DNA of 45,698 nt, taken from the NCBI RefSeq assembly GCF_023910635.1, contig NZ_JAAVVZ010000020.1, positions 1 to 45,698 of the forward strand, read 5' to 3'. Position 1 is the first letter of the stretch; the number at the start of each line of letters is the position of its first letter. Shown here piece by piece: positions 26,397 through 34,352 of this stretch. The notes beneath the pieces were generated by a model. That model was given only the letters and a program-made list of their open reading frames with translations. It was not told the DNA's origin and ran no database searches. Position numbers and translations under genes: made by a program. The DNA is from Sphingorhabdus sp. Lineage in GTDB: Bacteria > Pseudomonadota > Alphaproteobacteria > Sphingomonadales > Sphingomonadaceae.

Positions 26397-27092
26397 TCAG
26401 AACCGGCCCTTTTGGACCAGGCGGTAACCACCCGCAACTGGCCGGAACCCGGCAATGTTCAACACCGCCGCCTGGTCGCCCCGGTCGGCATCAAGCGTAA
26501 CCGCCACGGTATAAGATCCGTCCGCAGACAAACGGATGTCCGCGCGCTCCATCGCGGATTGGCTGACCAAGGGCAGCAATAATTGGGCACCGTCGCAGCG
26601 GGGTTGACCAAGCATCCCATTCTGTAAGTTAAGTCCCGGCATCGTGTCGGACAAAGTCAACCGGACTTGACCGCCAGCATCCATACACTTGCCAGCAGCA
26701 AAGCGCGCAGAAAAGCCCTCAAACTGAATATTTTCGGCAGGAAACGGAGCGAACAGCGCACCTACTGGCAAAGTAGCGGACAGATTGTTGACCGACACAC
26801 CACTTATGCCGCGTGATACAGACCCGGTTATGCCAGGCACAAATTGCGCCTTGCCCCGTGACAGCAATATCTCTGCCCGGCCCATAAATAATGGGGATAA
26901 CAACAAACGTGCATTGACGTCGCCCAACGGCAATTTGCCAAGGCGCAGGTCGCGGATGGACCCGTCCCAAATGATACCATCAACCTTGCGTGCGGTTACC
27001 CCGTCCCCAGCGACGATAGTCCGCAACGGCATGAATAATATCGTCGCAACAGCCAAAGCTGCGACCGAAGCAATGACGAAGCGCCGTTTCAT
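26397..27092 (-). CDS. gspN: Type II secretion protein N
   Basis: 231 residues: one N-terminal membrane anchor (FVIASVAALAVATILFMPL), then a periplasmic beta-rich domain with the GspN-type opening KVDGIIWDGSIRDLRLGKLPLGDVNARL. GspN is an optional inner-membrane component of the secretion system, with a poorly defined role. It follows gspM with a 4-base overlap, which, with the similar fold pattern, supports the call despite low sequence conservation. Confidence 0.82.
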   Translation of the reverse strand: MKRRFVIASVAALAVATILFMPLRTIVAGDGVTARKVDGIIWDGSIRDLRLGKLPLGDVNARLLLSPLFMGRAEILLSRGKAQFVPGITGSVSRGISGVSVNNLSATLPVGALFAPFPAENIQFEGFSARFAAGKCMDAGGQVRLTLSDTMPGLNLQNGMLGQPRCDGAQLLLPLVSQSAMERADIRLSADGSYTVAVTLDADRGDQAAVLNIAGFRPVAGGYRLVQKGRF

Positions 27093-27568
27093 GGTGCGCC
27101 CATCTGCAACTGCGCATCCACCGTTACGGTGCTGTTCGCGCCGGGTCGTAAGGCGACACTGCGCACAGCAACATTCTGGCCCTCAAGCTCTGTCAGCCAC
27201 GCAAGCAACGCTGGCGCCCGTGCTTGATCAATCCGGAAGCTGATTTGTCCTGGTGCACCATTGGCCGATTTGACGAGATCGAACCCGTTTTCTGCCGCAT
27301 TTTGGACAATCAACAGGTCAATGTCCGCCGCGGTTGTGGAACGCGGCCCCGTCTGCTGCTTCTGCGTTGCATCCACCGTGGCGATTATGCGCCCGCGCCG
27401 CTGAACCGCCTCGTCATGATCTATCTTTGCCTGATCAATGTTTGACAATACGGGAAGTAAAATTCCAAAAATCGCCACCACAAAAGCTGTCAATGCGCCC
27501 GCGACACCAACGAGCCATTGCTCGCGCCGCGTCAGCGCAGCAAACCATAAGCGTATCACCGCTATCAT
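27089..27568 (-). CDS. gspM: Type II secretion protein M
   Basis: 159 residues with the small-assembly-platform layout: a short cytoplasmic start (IRLWFAALTRREQWLVG), one membrane segment (VAGALTAFVVAIFGILLPVL) and a coiled-coil/ferredoxin-like periplasmic part. GspM stabilises GspL at the inner membrane. It overlaps both gspL and gspN by 4 bases. The call depends partly on gene order, as GspM proteins are weakly conserved. Confidence 0.87.
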   Translation of the reverse strand: MIAVIRLWFAALTRREQWLVGVAGALTAFVVAIFGILLPVLSNIDQAKIDHDEAVQRRGRIIATVDATQKQQTGPRSTTAADIDLLIVQNAAENGFDLVKSANGAPGQISFRIDQARAPALLAWLTELEGQNVAVRSVALRPGANSTVTVDAQLQMGAP

Positions 27569-28650
27569 GGCATCCTCACAGTCATATCAACCAATGTAGC
27601 GCCGCTTGTGTCTTGCCGCGCGGTTGCCGTAATGCGGAACCCGTCTTGTTGAATGGTCACAAGAGCCTTGTTGATGTTATCTGCGGTGGGTGCCGCCAGA
27701 ACAACGGTCAATATGCCGTCGGGCGTATATCGCAATTCCCGCACGGACACATTCGGTGAAGCCTTGACACTGCGCCACAAGGCCGCAGAAAGCGGTGCAA
27801 AGCTGCTTTGCGTTTTGCCCTGACGATTAAGCGACGCGGCCAGCATGCTTTCGGCCTGATCGATATCCTGGATAGCCGGATCAATCTTCTGTGCCGCAGC
27901 CAATGCGGCGTCATTTTCAGACGCAGTTGCAGTCCAATATTTCGCCAAGGTCGCAAGAGTGAGCATAATCGTCACGATAAAGAGCGCGGTCAGAAGCCGC
28001 CGCACCCACATCTTTTGCTCTGCGGTCATCCAAACTGCCCGCTCCCGTTTTGCGAAGTTGCCTTCACGCAAGTTCAGCAATGGCGACGCGCTGGCGGAAA
28101 GCAGCATGGACCGAAGGGAGGCGGTATCAATATTTTCTATATGCGCGTCGCCAATGAACAGATCGCGCAACACGGCTTCGTCAGGTATCGCAAATTGCGC
28201 GCCGCGCAGGACGCGCAGGCCGTCCATTTCGGCCCTGAACACGCCATCCAAATGGGTACGCACCAATGATGCAAAGGGCAGGACGATGTCGGGGTTCAGC
28301 CCGCACGCACCAAGCCTATCCAACCCGCTCTGCATAACCTCCGACGCGATTGTCGCTGTGGCAACAACATCGTCATAATCTGCGCCAGCGCTGATGTGCA
28401 CAAGGCCAAGCGATTGTTCGGTTGCATGCAGTTTCGCGACGGTTTCGGCCTGACGCCCTTGCACATCGGTCAGCGTGAACCAGTGACACCGAACATCTTC
28501 AGGCGCGACAAGTGCCATGACAGTCATGTCGTCAACCGTCTGCACGAAGTTGGAAAGTACACCTGCATCCTGCCAGATGCCCTCGATGACCCGAAATACC
28601 GACGGGTCGTCCCGCTCAGATGTCGGGAACCGCGTAATGACCAATGTCAT
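27565..28650 (-). CDS. gspL: Type II secretion protein L
   Basis: Inner-membrane protein that anchors the ATPase GspE. The likely start is ATG 28650 (MTLVITRFP), overlapping gspK by 4 bases; an upstream start would overlap by 19. About 361 residues: a cytoplasmic actin-like domain (first about 200), one membrane span (WVRRLLTALFIVTIMLTLATLA), then a periplasmic ferredoxin-like domain near the C-terminus (VRELRYTPDGILTVVLAAP). Layout matches GspL although motifs are diffuse. Confidence 0.88.
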   Translation of the reverse strand: MTLVITRFPTSERDDPSVFRVIEGIWQDAGVLSNFVQTVDDMTVMALVAPEDVRCHWFTLTDVQGRQAETVAKLHATEQSLGLVHISAGADYDDVVATATIASEVMQSGLDRLGACGLNPDIVLPFASLVRTHLDGVFRAEMDGLRVLRGAQFAIPDEAVLRDLFIGDAHIENIDTASLRSMLLSASASPLLNLREGNFAKRERAVWMTAEQKMWVRRLLTALFIVTIMLTLATLAKYWTATASENDAALAAAQKIDPAIQDIDQAESMLAASLNRQGKTQSSFAPLSAALWRSVKASPNVSVRELRYTPDGILTVVLAAPTADNINKALVTIQQDGFRITATARQDTSGATLVDMTVRMP

Positions 28651-29633
28651 TCCTCTTCCCCCCAACTGCGCCAGACAACGCGCGCAGGCGCGGGCGACGC
28701 GACAATCATCGACTGTCCGGCAAGCTTAAGTTCGCCAAATGACACATTTGTGTTCAAAAGGAAGTAATTGCTCGTCAGTTTTACCTGCCCTTGAACCAGA
28801 GGAGACGGTTCCAGGGCGGCAATTTCAGGCGCCGCCCAGAATCGAATGAGGCTGCCATAGCCATTAGATGGCCGCTTGGCGAGATAGCTGCGCGCTAAGG
28901 TCAAATTCATCTTGCCGGGCGGGAATAGCATCGCCAACAACGGTGCCTGTTCGGGTAGCAAAGTGTTGACGTTCAACGGCGATAAAACCGGATCGGGCAG
29001 CGCACAAATCCAATCCTGCAACTTGGCATAAATAGCGGGGGTTACGCCCTTGACCGCGCGCAGCTCGCTTGGATGGGCATAAAGCCTGTTCGCCGTAAGA
29101 TAAGGGGTCGCCGCAGAACGATAGCCATCATCCTCGACGCTATTTGGTAAAGGCGTGATGTCGCTGTCCGCCCAGTCGGCTGCCGCCGCAACAACAACAC
29201 GCGCCGTGTTTTCATTCGTGCCCAACACCACCAATAAAGACGTCATCTGGTCTTGGCCCGTCGCGCTGGCCAAGTATCGGCCGTCATTTTTGGTCACCAA
29301 GCTGTTGAGATTGAAACAATTGCCAGCATCACGCACGGCAGCGGTGGCAGACCCTATCGGAATGGGAATGGCTTGCGCTTTGCCCAGCCAATCCCCCGAT
29401 AACGTCGTTTGCGCGGCATCGCGGGCAACCAGGTCCTCAATACGCGCAACGGCAATCGCCTCGGTCGCGTACGTAAACATCCGCGCCTGGGCAAGCGCGT
29501 TGCCATTGACCGACAATTTGCTCGATAAACGTAACCGGTCAAGCGTCGTTGCCGCAATGACGGCCAGCACCGCCACCATAAGCAAGACCGACAGCAAGGC
29601 CGCGCCGCGTTCTGAATGCTTTTGCGGCATCAT
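28647..29633 (-). CDS. gspK: Type II secretion minor pseudopilin K
   Basis: 328 residues, the largest minor pseudopilin, forming the tip of the pseudopilus with GspI and GspJ. The leader ERG is followed by AALLSVLLMVAVLAVIAAT; the usual Glu at +5 is absent, as is normal for GspK. The large C-terminal domain includes helix-hairpin-helix-like repeats (LRAVKGVTPAIYAKLQDWI) and PLNVNTLLPEQAPLLAML, both family hallmarks. ATGA overlaps join it to gspJ and gspL. Confidence 0.92.
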   Translation of the reverse strand: MMPQKHSERGAALLSVLLMVAVLAVIAATTLDRLRLSSKLSVNGNALAQARMFTYATEAIAVARIEDLVARDAAQTTLSGDWLGKAQAIPIPIGSATAAVRDAGNCFNLNSLVTKNDGRYLASATGQDQMTSLLVVLGTNENTARVVVAAAADWADSDITPLPNSVEDDGYRSAATPYLTANRLYAHPSELRAVKGVTPAIYAKLQDWICALPDPVLSPLNVNTLLPEQAPLLAMLFPPGKMNLTLARSYLAKRPSNGYGSLIRFWAAPEIAALEPSPLVQGQVKLTSNYFLLNTNVSFGELKLAGQSMIVASPAPARVVWRSWGEEE

Positions 29634-30274
29634 TCGGCTGCGCCTTTTTCAACGCTCGGTGGTGCAACACGTGTTTGCGGCCCAACCAGAAAAAGCATGC
29701 GTTGGGCAGGCTTACCGACCAAATTGACGTTTAAGGCAACAGCGCGCGGCAAAGCATCCGCATCGGCCGCAGTCCAATCATCGCGCCAAGCACCGGTATC
29801 ATCGCGAAATTCGACCTTTGCAGACGCTACATCCTCCAACAAGACCGCAGCGTCTGTAGGGGCTGTTCCGTCGAGCATGGGCCAACTTAAACGCTTGAGC
29901 GCCCCACCTTCCAACACATAAGCCACGCGTTGCAGCCCTGCCCTCGGCGCATCATCAAAGTTGGACCACCCGGCCCGGACAAAGCCAAATAGCGCGCCGG
30001 GAACGCTTTCCTCTCCTTGGGTGAAGGCAGGGACAGGTTGGCCCGATTGATCTCGCACAGGACGCGCGATCGCCTGCGCCAGATCGCCTTCCAAACCATT
30101 GGCCAAGCGATGCGACAATGCCATTTCTTCAAGACGCTTTTTCACGGCAATTTGGGTATCGCTGCCGGAACGTAGAAGCATGACACCAGCCACCGAAATG
30201 AGTGCAAAAATCGCTAGCGCCACAAGCAATTCGATAAGCGTAAACCCGGCCTCTGAATGTCGCAATTCGGTCAT
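29630..30274 (-). CDS. gspJ: Type II secretion minor pseudopilin J
   Basis: 214 residues. The prepilin cleavage motif EAGFTLIELLVALAIFALISV has Gly at -1, Phe at +1 and Glu at +5. The C-terminal domain contains VEFRDDTGAWRDDWTAAD and LPRAVALNVNL, typical of GspJ. It forms the pseudopilus tip with GspI and GspK. 4-base overlaps with gspI and gspK. Confidence 0.93.
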   Translation of the reverse strand: MTELRHSEAGFTLIELLVALAIFALISVAGVMLLRSGSDTQIAVKKRLEEMALSHRLANGLEGDLAQAIARPVRDQSGQPVPAFTQGEESVPGALFGFVRAGWSNFDDAPRAGLQRVAYVLEGGALKRLSWPMLDGTAPTDAAVLLEDVASAKVEFRDDTGAWRDDWTAADADALPRAVALNVNLVGKPAQRMLFLVGPQTRVAPPSVEKGAAE

Positions 30275-30654
30275 TGCTCAACGGGCCTAGCGATCGTCAT
30301 CTGGGCCTTACGGAGTGCCGCGTTACCAGTTCCGACCACGTTGATCTCGACAGTCACCAAACGGCTGTCATCGGTCGGACGCGTTGTCGCCATCCACTTC
30401 CAATTTTGACCGCCGTTTAATTCTTCGCCGCGCGTTTCTCCGAGAGTTGGCGGCGCGGGGTTGGACAATATTTCCACGGCCACGTTCCGCGCCACTTGCC
30501 ATGCCATATTGCTATCGCCCAGATTGGATGTCGAGCGTACCGAATATCCCTGCAAGCGTACCATCGCTAAGGCCGCGAGGCTGAAAATGGCCAAGGCAAC
30601 CATGATTTCCAATAGCGTGAAGCCATTGCGCGACAATGAAGGCTTAACGGACAA
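30271..30654 (-). CDS. gspI: Type II secretion minor pseudopilin I
   Basis: 127 residues with leader NGFTLLEIMVALAIFSLAALA (Phe +1, Glu +5) and a short globular domain with conserved WQVARNVAVEIL and a NWKWMATTRPT segment. The start is probably TTG at 30654, 11 bases inside gspH; no ATG precedes the cleavage motif in this frame, so a rare start and translational coupling to gspH are implied. Confidence 0.91.
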   Translation of the reverse strand: MSVKPSLSRNGFTLLEIMVALAIFSLAALAMVRLQGYSVRSTSNLGDSNMAWQVARNVAVEILSNPAPPTLGETRGEELNGGQNWKWMATTRPTDDSRLVTVEINVVGTGNAALRKAQMTIARPVEQ

Positions 30655-31132
30655 CGCGTATGTCCCCGGTTGCGGAGAGCTTTAGCGTGACCGTTACATT
30701 GTCATGTTTGATCGCGAAATTGGCGGCGCTTGACGGCAGGCCAGTGCTGTCGAAGGCAACCCGCATTTGTCGCGCACCGGACATCTGAACCGTTGTGCCA
30801 CGTTTCCAGTCGGTGGTTGAAAATGGGGCTTCGGACAACGGGACCCAGTTCCCATCATTGCGCGTTTCAAAGCCATATCCCGACGGACGCACGGTCACCG
30901 CCATAGTGCGCGATTGCAATATGGCATTATCGCGCAAGGCGGCAATGCGGGCGGCAAATTGCTCTGCCTCATCCCGCACACCGCGCTCAGGCGAGCGTAC
31001 GGTCATGACAACGGCCGTGCTTGCAATGCCGATGATGAACAATACCACCATCAGCTCCACTAAGCTGAAGCCGCGCGCATTATCCTGAACGATTTTACGG
31101 ACGGACGGCTTAGTCGCCGTAAATGTCGGCAT
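30644..31132 (-). CDS. gspH: Type II secretion minor pseudopilin H
   Basis: About 162 residues from ATG 31132 (31138 also possible; both overlap the end of gspG). The open frame reaches back to 31318 but that part is antisense-like sequence inside gspG. The cleavage motif ARGFSLVELMVVLFIIGIAST has Glu at +5. The C-terminal domain has RMRVAFDSTGLPSS and VTLKLSATGDIRV, matching GspH/FimT. It links the major pseudopilin shaft to the tip complex. Confidence 0.9.
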   Translation of the reverse strand: MPTFTATKPSVRKIVQDNARGFSLVELMVVLFIIGIASTAVVMTVRSPERGVRDEAEQFAARIAALRDNAILQSRTMAVTVRPSGYGFETRNDGNWVPLSEAPFSTTDWKRGTTVQMSGARQMRVAFDSTGLPSSAANFAIKHDNVTVTLKLSATGDIRVVR

Positions 31133-31583
31133 CGTCATTCTCACCGCCAGGTGCGCCATCGGCACCCAGCGAATAGATGTCAAAGGCGCCGTTCTTTCCA
31201 GGCATGCTATATTGATAGGGGCGGTTCCAAGGGTCCATAGGCAGTTTCTTGATATAGCCTTCACTCCGCGCGCCGGTCGTCGGCGGCGTGACCAATGCCT
31301 GCAGCCCTGCACCTGCATCAGGGTAAGTCAGATTATCAAGCCGATAGGTTTCCATCGCCTGTCCCAAAACTGCGATATCTGCCCGTGCCTTTTGCACCAT
31401 GGCCTTGTCTTGGTTAGGTAACACGTTGATGGCCACGACCGTCGTCAGCAGCGCCAAAATGAACAAAGTCACCATCATTTCAACTAAGGTGAAACCGTTG
31501 CGTTGCGCCTGAACTGCCTTGCGGCGGAACCTGACAGGTGCGCGGCTAGTATCAGTCAAAAGATTAAAAAATAGGCGGAGCAT
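31110..31583 (-). CDS. gspG: Type II secretion major pseudopilin G
   Basis: 157 residues, the main subunit of the pseudopilus. A long leader of about 30 residues is cut at NG|FTLVEMMVTLFILALLTTV. The C-terminal part has the family signatures TYPDAGAGLQALV, LPMDPWNRPYQYSMPG and the calcium-site loop SLGADGAPGGENDDADI. It lies between gspF (2-base gap) and gspH (overlap of about 23 bases). Confidence 0.96.
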   Translation of the reverse strand: MLRLFFNLLTDTSRAPVRFRRKAVQAQRNGFTLVEMMVTLFILALLTTVVAINVLPNQDKAMVQKARADIAVLGQAMETYRLDNLTYPDAGAGLQALVTPPTTGARSEGYIKKLPMDPWNRPYQYSMPGKNGAFDIYSLGADGAPGGENDDADIYGD

Positions 31584-31585
31584 GT

Positions 31586-32803
31586 CTACAGTCCTGTAAG
31601 ATTTTGAAGTTGAAGGATAGGCAGCAATATAGCCAATATGATGACAGCGACCACCCCGCCCATGGCGACAATGATCAAAGGTTCAAGCAGCGACAAAGCG
31701 GTGCTGGTGAAATTATCAAATTCGCGTTCCAAATATTCGGCAGCACGTTCGAGCATGATATCCAACTGTCCTGCGCTCTCGCCGCTTGCCGTGAGATACA
31801 CGAGCAAAGGCGGAAAAACACCGCTGGCACGCATCGCGCCTGACAGGCTACCCCCGCTACGCACGGACTCGACGATATCGTCATTTGCCGCAGATAACAC
31901 TTTATTGCGAATGGTGCCGCCCGTCAGGCGCAAGCCCTCTAACAACGGTAAGCGGCTTGCAACCATGGTGGCCAGTGTCCGTGCCATGCGTGCGGCGTGC
32001 AAGTTGCGCAAAAGCTTTCCAAGCACCGGAATGCGCAGGACATTGCGGTCCACCGCCAAACGGAAAGCTGGCTGTTTTAAGGCTTGCGCGAAAACGAAAG
32101 CACCCAGCAAGGCGACGATGATCAGCACCCAGTAATAATTCGCCAAAAATGCGGAAATGCCAATCACAATCCGCGTTATCAGCGGTAATTGCTGATCCAC
32201 ATTGTCGAATTGTTCAACCACGCGCGGCACGACGGACACCATCAACCCCATCACAACCAGGATCGCAACGAGCGACAGGATCGCCGGATAAGCGAGCGCG
32301 CCAATCAACTTACCACGCATCTCCGCCTGCCGTTCTAGGAGCACAGCAAGCCGTTCGGTGATCAGCGGCAATGTGCCCGCGCCCTCCCCTGCGGCGATCA
32401 TTGCGCGATACAAAGGCGGAAAGCTGTTGCTTTCGCGCCGCATAGATTCGGACAAACGCTGGCCTTCAACCACGCCCGCGTGAACGCCGGTCAATATCTG
32501 ACGCACAACTGGCTGCTCGCTCTGACGACTTATCGTCCGCAGCGCCTCTTCCAAGGGTGATACTTGCGCCAAGGAAGACAATTGCCGGGTGAACAATGTC
32601 AGCTGCTTTACGTTCAACCGTGGCTGCCGTTTCAGCGGCAGGTTGGCAAACACCGATGCCCGCACTTCGGCAGGCGCAATGCTCACAATATAAAGTTTTT
32701 TCGACACCAATGCTTCGCGTGCCAGATCATCATTGGCCGCAGATATCCGCCCGCGCCGCTCGCGCCCGTCAGGGTCGATGGCGTGATAGGCAAATTCAGG
32801 CAT
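31586..32803 (-). CDS. gspF: Type II secretion inner-membrane platform protein F
   Basis: Polytopic core of the assembly platform. Starting at ATG 32803 (MPEFAYHAIDPDGRERRG) it has 405 residues, the usual GspF length; upstream codons lie within gspE. Two homologous cytoplasmic helical domains (RQLSSLAQVSPLEEALRTI and ARTLATMVASRLPLLEGLRL) alternate with three membrane segments. It overlaps gspE by 8 bases. Confidence 0.95.
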   Translation of the reverse strand: MPEFAYHAIDPDGRERRGRISAANDDLAREALVSKKLYIVSIAPAEVRASVFANLPLKRQPRLNVKQLTLFTRQLSSLAQVSPLEEALRTISRQSEQPVVRQILTGVHAGVVEGQRLSESMRRESNSFPPLYRAMIAAGEGAGTLPLITERLAVLLERQAEMRGKLIGALAYPAILSLVAILVVMGLMVSVVPRVVEQFDNVDQQLPLITRIVIGISAFLANYYWVLIIVALLGAFVFAQALKQPAFRLAVDRNVLRIPVLGKLLRNLHAARMARTLATMVASRLPLLEGLRLTGGTIRNKVLSAANDDIVESVRSGGSLSGAMRASGVFPPLLVYLTASGESAGQLDIMLERAAEYLEREFDNFTSTALSLLEPLIIVAMGGVVAVIILAILLPILQLQNLTGL

Positions 32804-34352
32804 CAACGATGTCTTCACGGCGTGAAATGCGAATAGCCTCCTCTGGCGTGGTGTCCCCGCTTCGCACCAATTTGCGCGCGGCGGCACTTAAATTGGGTTG
32901 GTTCACAAAGGCATGGCGCGCCAATATGGCCTCATCGCCGCCGTCATTGATCAAGCGACGGATGGTATCATCCACCCGGACAGCCTCAAACACGCCAATG
33001 CGACCCAAAAAGCCAGTATTGTTGCATTCAGGGCAACCAACCGCCTTGTAGACTGCCGTGCCCTTGTCAAAACCAAGCAACGACGCGGCATTACCGTCGG
33101 CCTGAACCGTTTGGCGGCAATGCGGACACAGGCGACGCACAAGTCGCTGCGCGATGACGGCGCGCAGGGTCGAGGCCAGCAAGAAAGGCTCAACCTTCAT
33201 ATCGCGCATACGCGTTATGGCACCAAGCGCATCATTTGTGTGCACCGTGGTCAGCACCAAATGGCCGGTAAGCGCCGCTTGCACCGCAATATCGGCGGTT
33301 TCACGGTCCCTGATTTCGCCGACCATGACGACGTCAGGATCCTGCCGCAAAATCGCGCGCAGGCCAGCGGCAAAAGTCATACCTACTTTCGCATTCACCT
33401 GTGTCTGGCCAATGCCTTCAACGGCATATTCTACCGGATCTTCAACCGTCAGTATGTTGCGGGAACCGTCATTCAGGCGCTTTAGACCCGCGTATAATGT
33501 GGTGGTCTTACCCGAACCCGTCGGTCCAGTGACCAGAATAATACCGTTGGGTTCAGCCAATGCTTCGCGCAATATTTTTAGCGTCTCTTCCGACATGCCC
33601 AGCAAATCGAGCGAAATCCCTGCATTTTCATTGTCGAGGATACGCATCACTACGCGCTCGCCAGCACGGCTGGGTAAGGTCGACACACGCACATCGACCA
33701 TCTTTCCACCAAGCGTCAGGCCAATACGGCCATCTTGCGGAATGCGGCGTTCGGCAATGTCGAGCCGCGCCATGACCTTGATACGGCTAACAACAACAGG
33801 CGCTACATTGGCGGGGAGCCGAAGCCGTTCCTGCAACACGCCATCGGCACGCATACGGATGACGAGGCCAGTTTCATAAGGCTCGATATGAATATCCGAA
33901 ACACCTTGCCGCACAGCCTCTGCTATGATGCCGTTAATCAACCGGATAACGGGGGCGTCGTCCGCGCTGTCGAGCAAATCATCGACACTTGGCAACATAT
34001 CGGACAACAGATCGCCGTCGTTATGGCCTATTGAACCCGCCATTGCCGCTGCACTTCCATCCATTGCATAATGGTCGGACAGATAGCGGTCAAAGGTCTG
34101 GTTATCGGCTATCTCAACATCGAACGGCATCGCCAGATAGCGCCGCACTTCCAGCAGCATGAGCGGATCTGCACCTTCGCGCATGGCAACGATTAAACGC
34201 GCGTTGCTCTCATGACGCAAAACTAGGCCGTGCGCCTTGGCAAAGGCATAAGGCAGATCCAGCAATGGCGTAATTTGGGCAACAGTGATGGGCGCGTCAG
34301 TTTCGGCGTCAGTCACGTCCTGTCGTTCCAACGTTCCTTGCGGACCTGTCAT
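32796..34352 (-). CDS. gspE: Type II secretion ATPase E
   Basis: Cytoplasmic hexameric ATPase driving pseudopilus assembly. 518 residues: N-terminal GspL-binding domain, Walker A GPTGSGKT (276-283), Asp-box region LTVEDPVEYAVEGIGQ, Walker B-like LRAILRQDPDVVMVGEIRD, His-box TGHLVLTTVHTND, and a zinc tetracysteine module CPHC...CPEC near the C-terminus, which distinguishes GspE from PilT. One-base overlap with gspD. Confidence 0.96.
   Translation of the reverse strand: MTGPQGTLERQDVTDAETDAPITVAQITPLLDLPYAFAKAHGLVLRHESNARLIVAMREGADPLMLLEVRRYLAMPFDVEIADNQTFDRYLSDHYAMDGSAAAMAGSIGHNDGDLLSDMLPSVDDLLDSADDAPVIRLINGIIAEAVRQGVSDIHIEPYETGLVIRMRADGVLQERLRLPANVAPVVVSRIKVMARLDIAERRIPQDGRIGLTLGGKMVDVRVSTLPSRAGERVVMRILDNENAGISLDLLGMSEETLKILREALAEPNGIILVTGPTGSGKTTTLYAGLKRLNDGSRNILTVEDPVEYAVEGIGQTQVNAKVGMTFAAGLRAILRQDPDVVMVGEIRDRETADIAVQAALTGHLVLTTVHTNDALGAITRMRDMKVEPFLLASTLRAVIAQRLVRRLCPHCRQTVQADGNAASLLGFDKGTAVYKAVGCPECNNTGFLGRIGVFEAVRVDDTIRRLINDGGDEAILARHAFVNQPNLSAAARKLVRSGDTTPEEAIRISRREDIVDA

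Noticed and set aside
31139-31318. Long N-terminal extension of GspH
   Set aside because: It lies within gspG in another frame; prepilin leaders are short and an ATG sits just before the cleavage motif.
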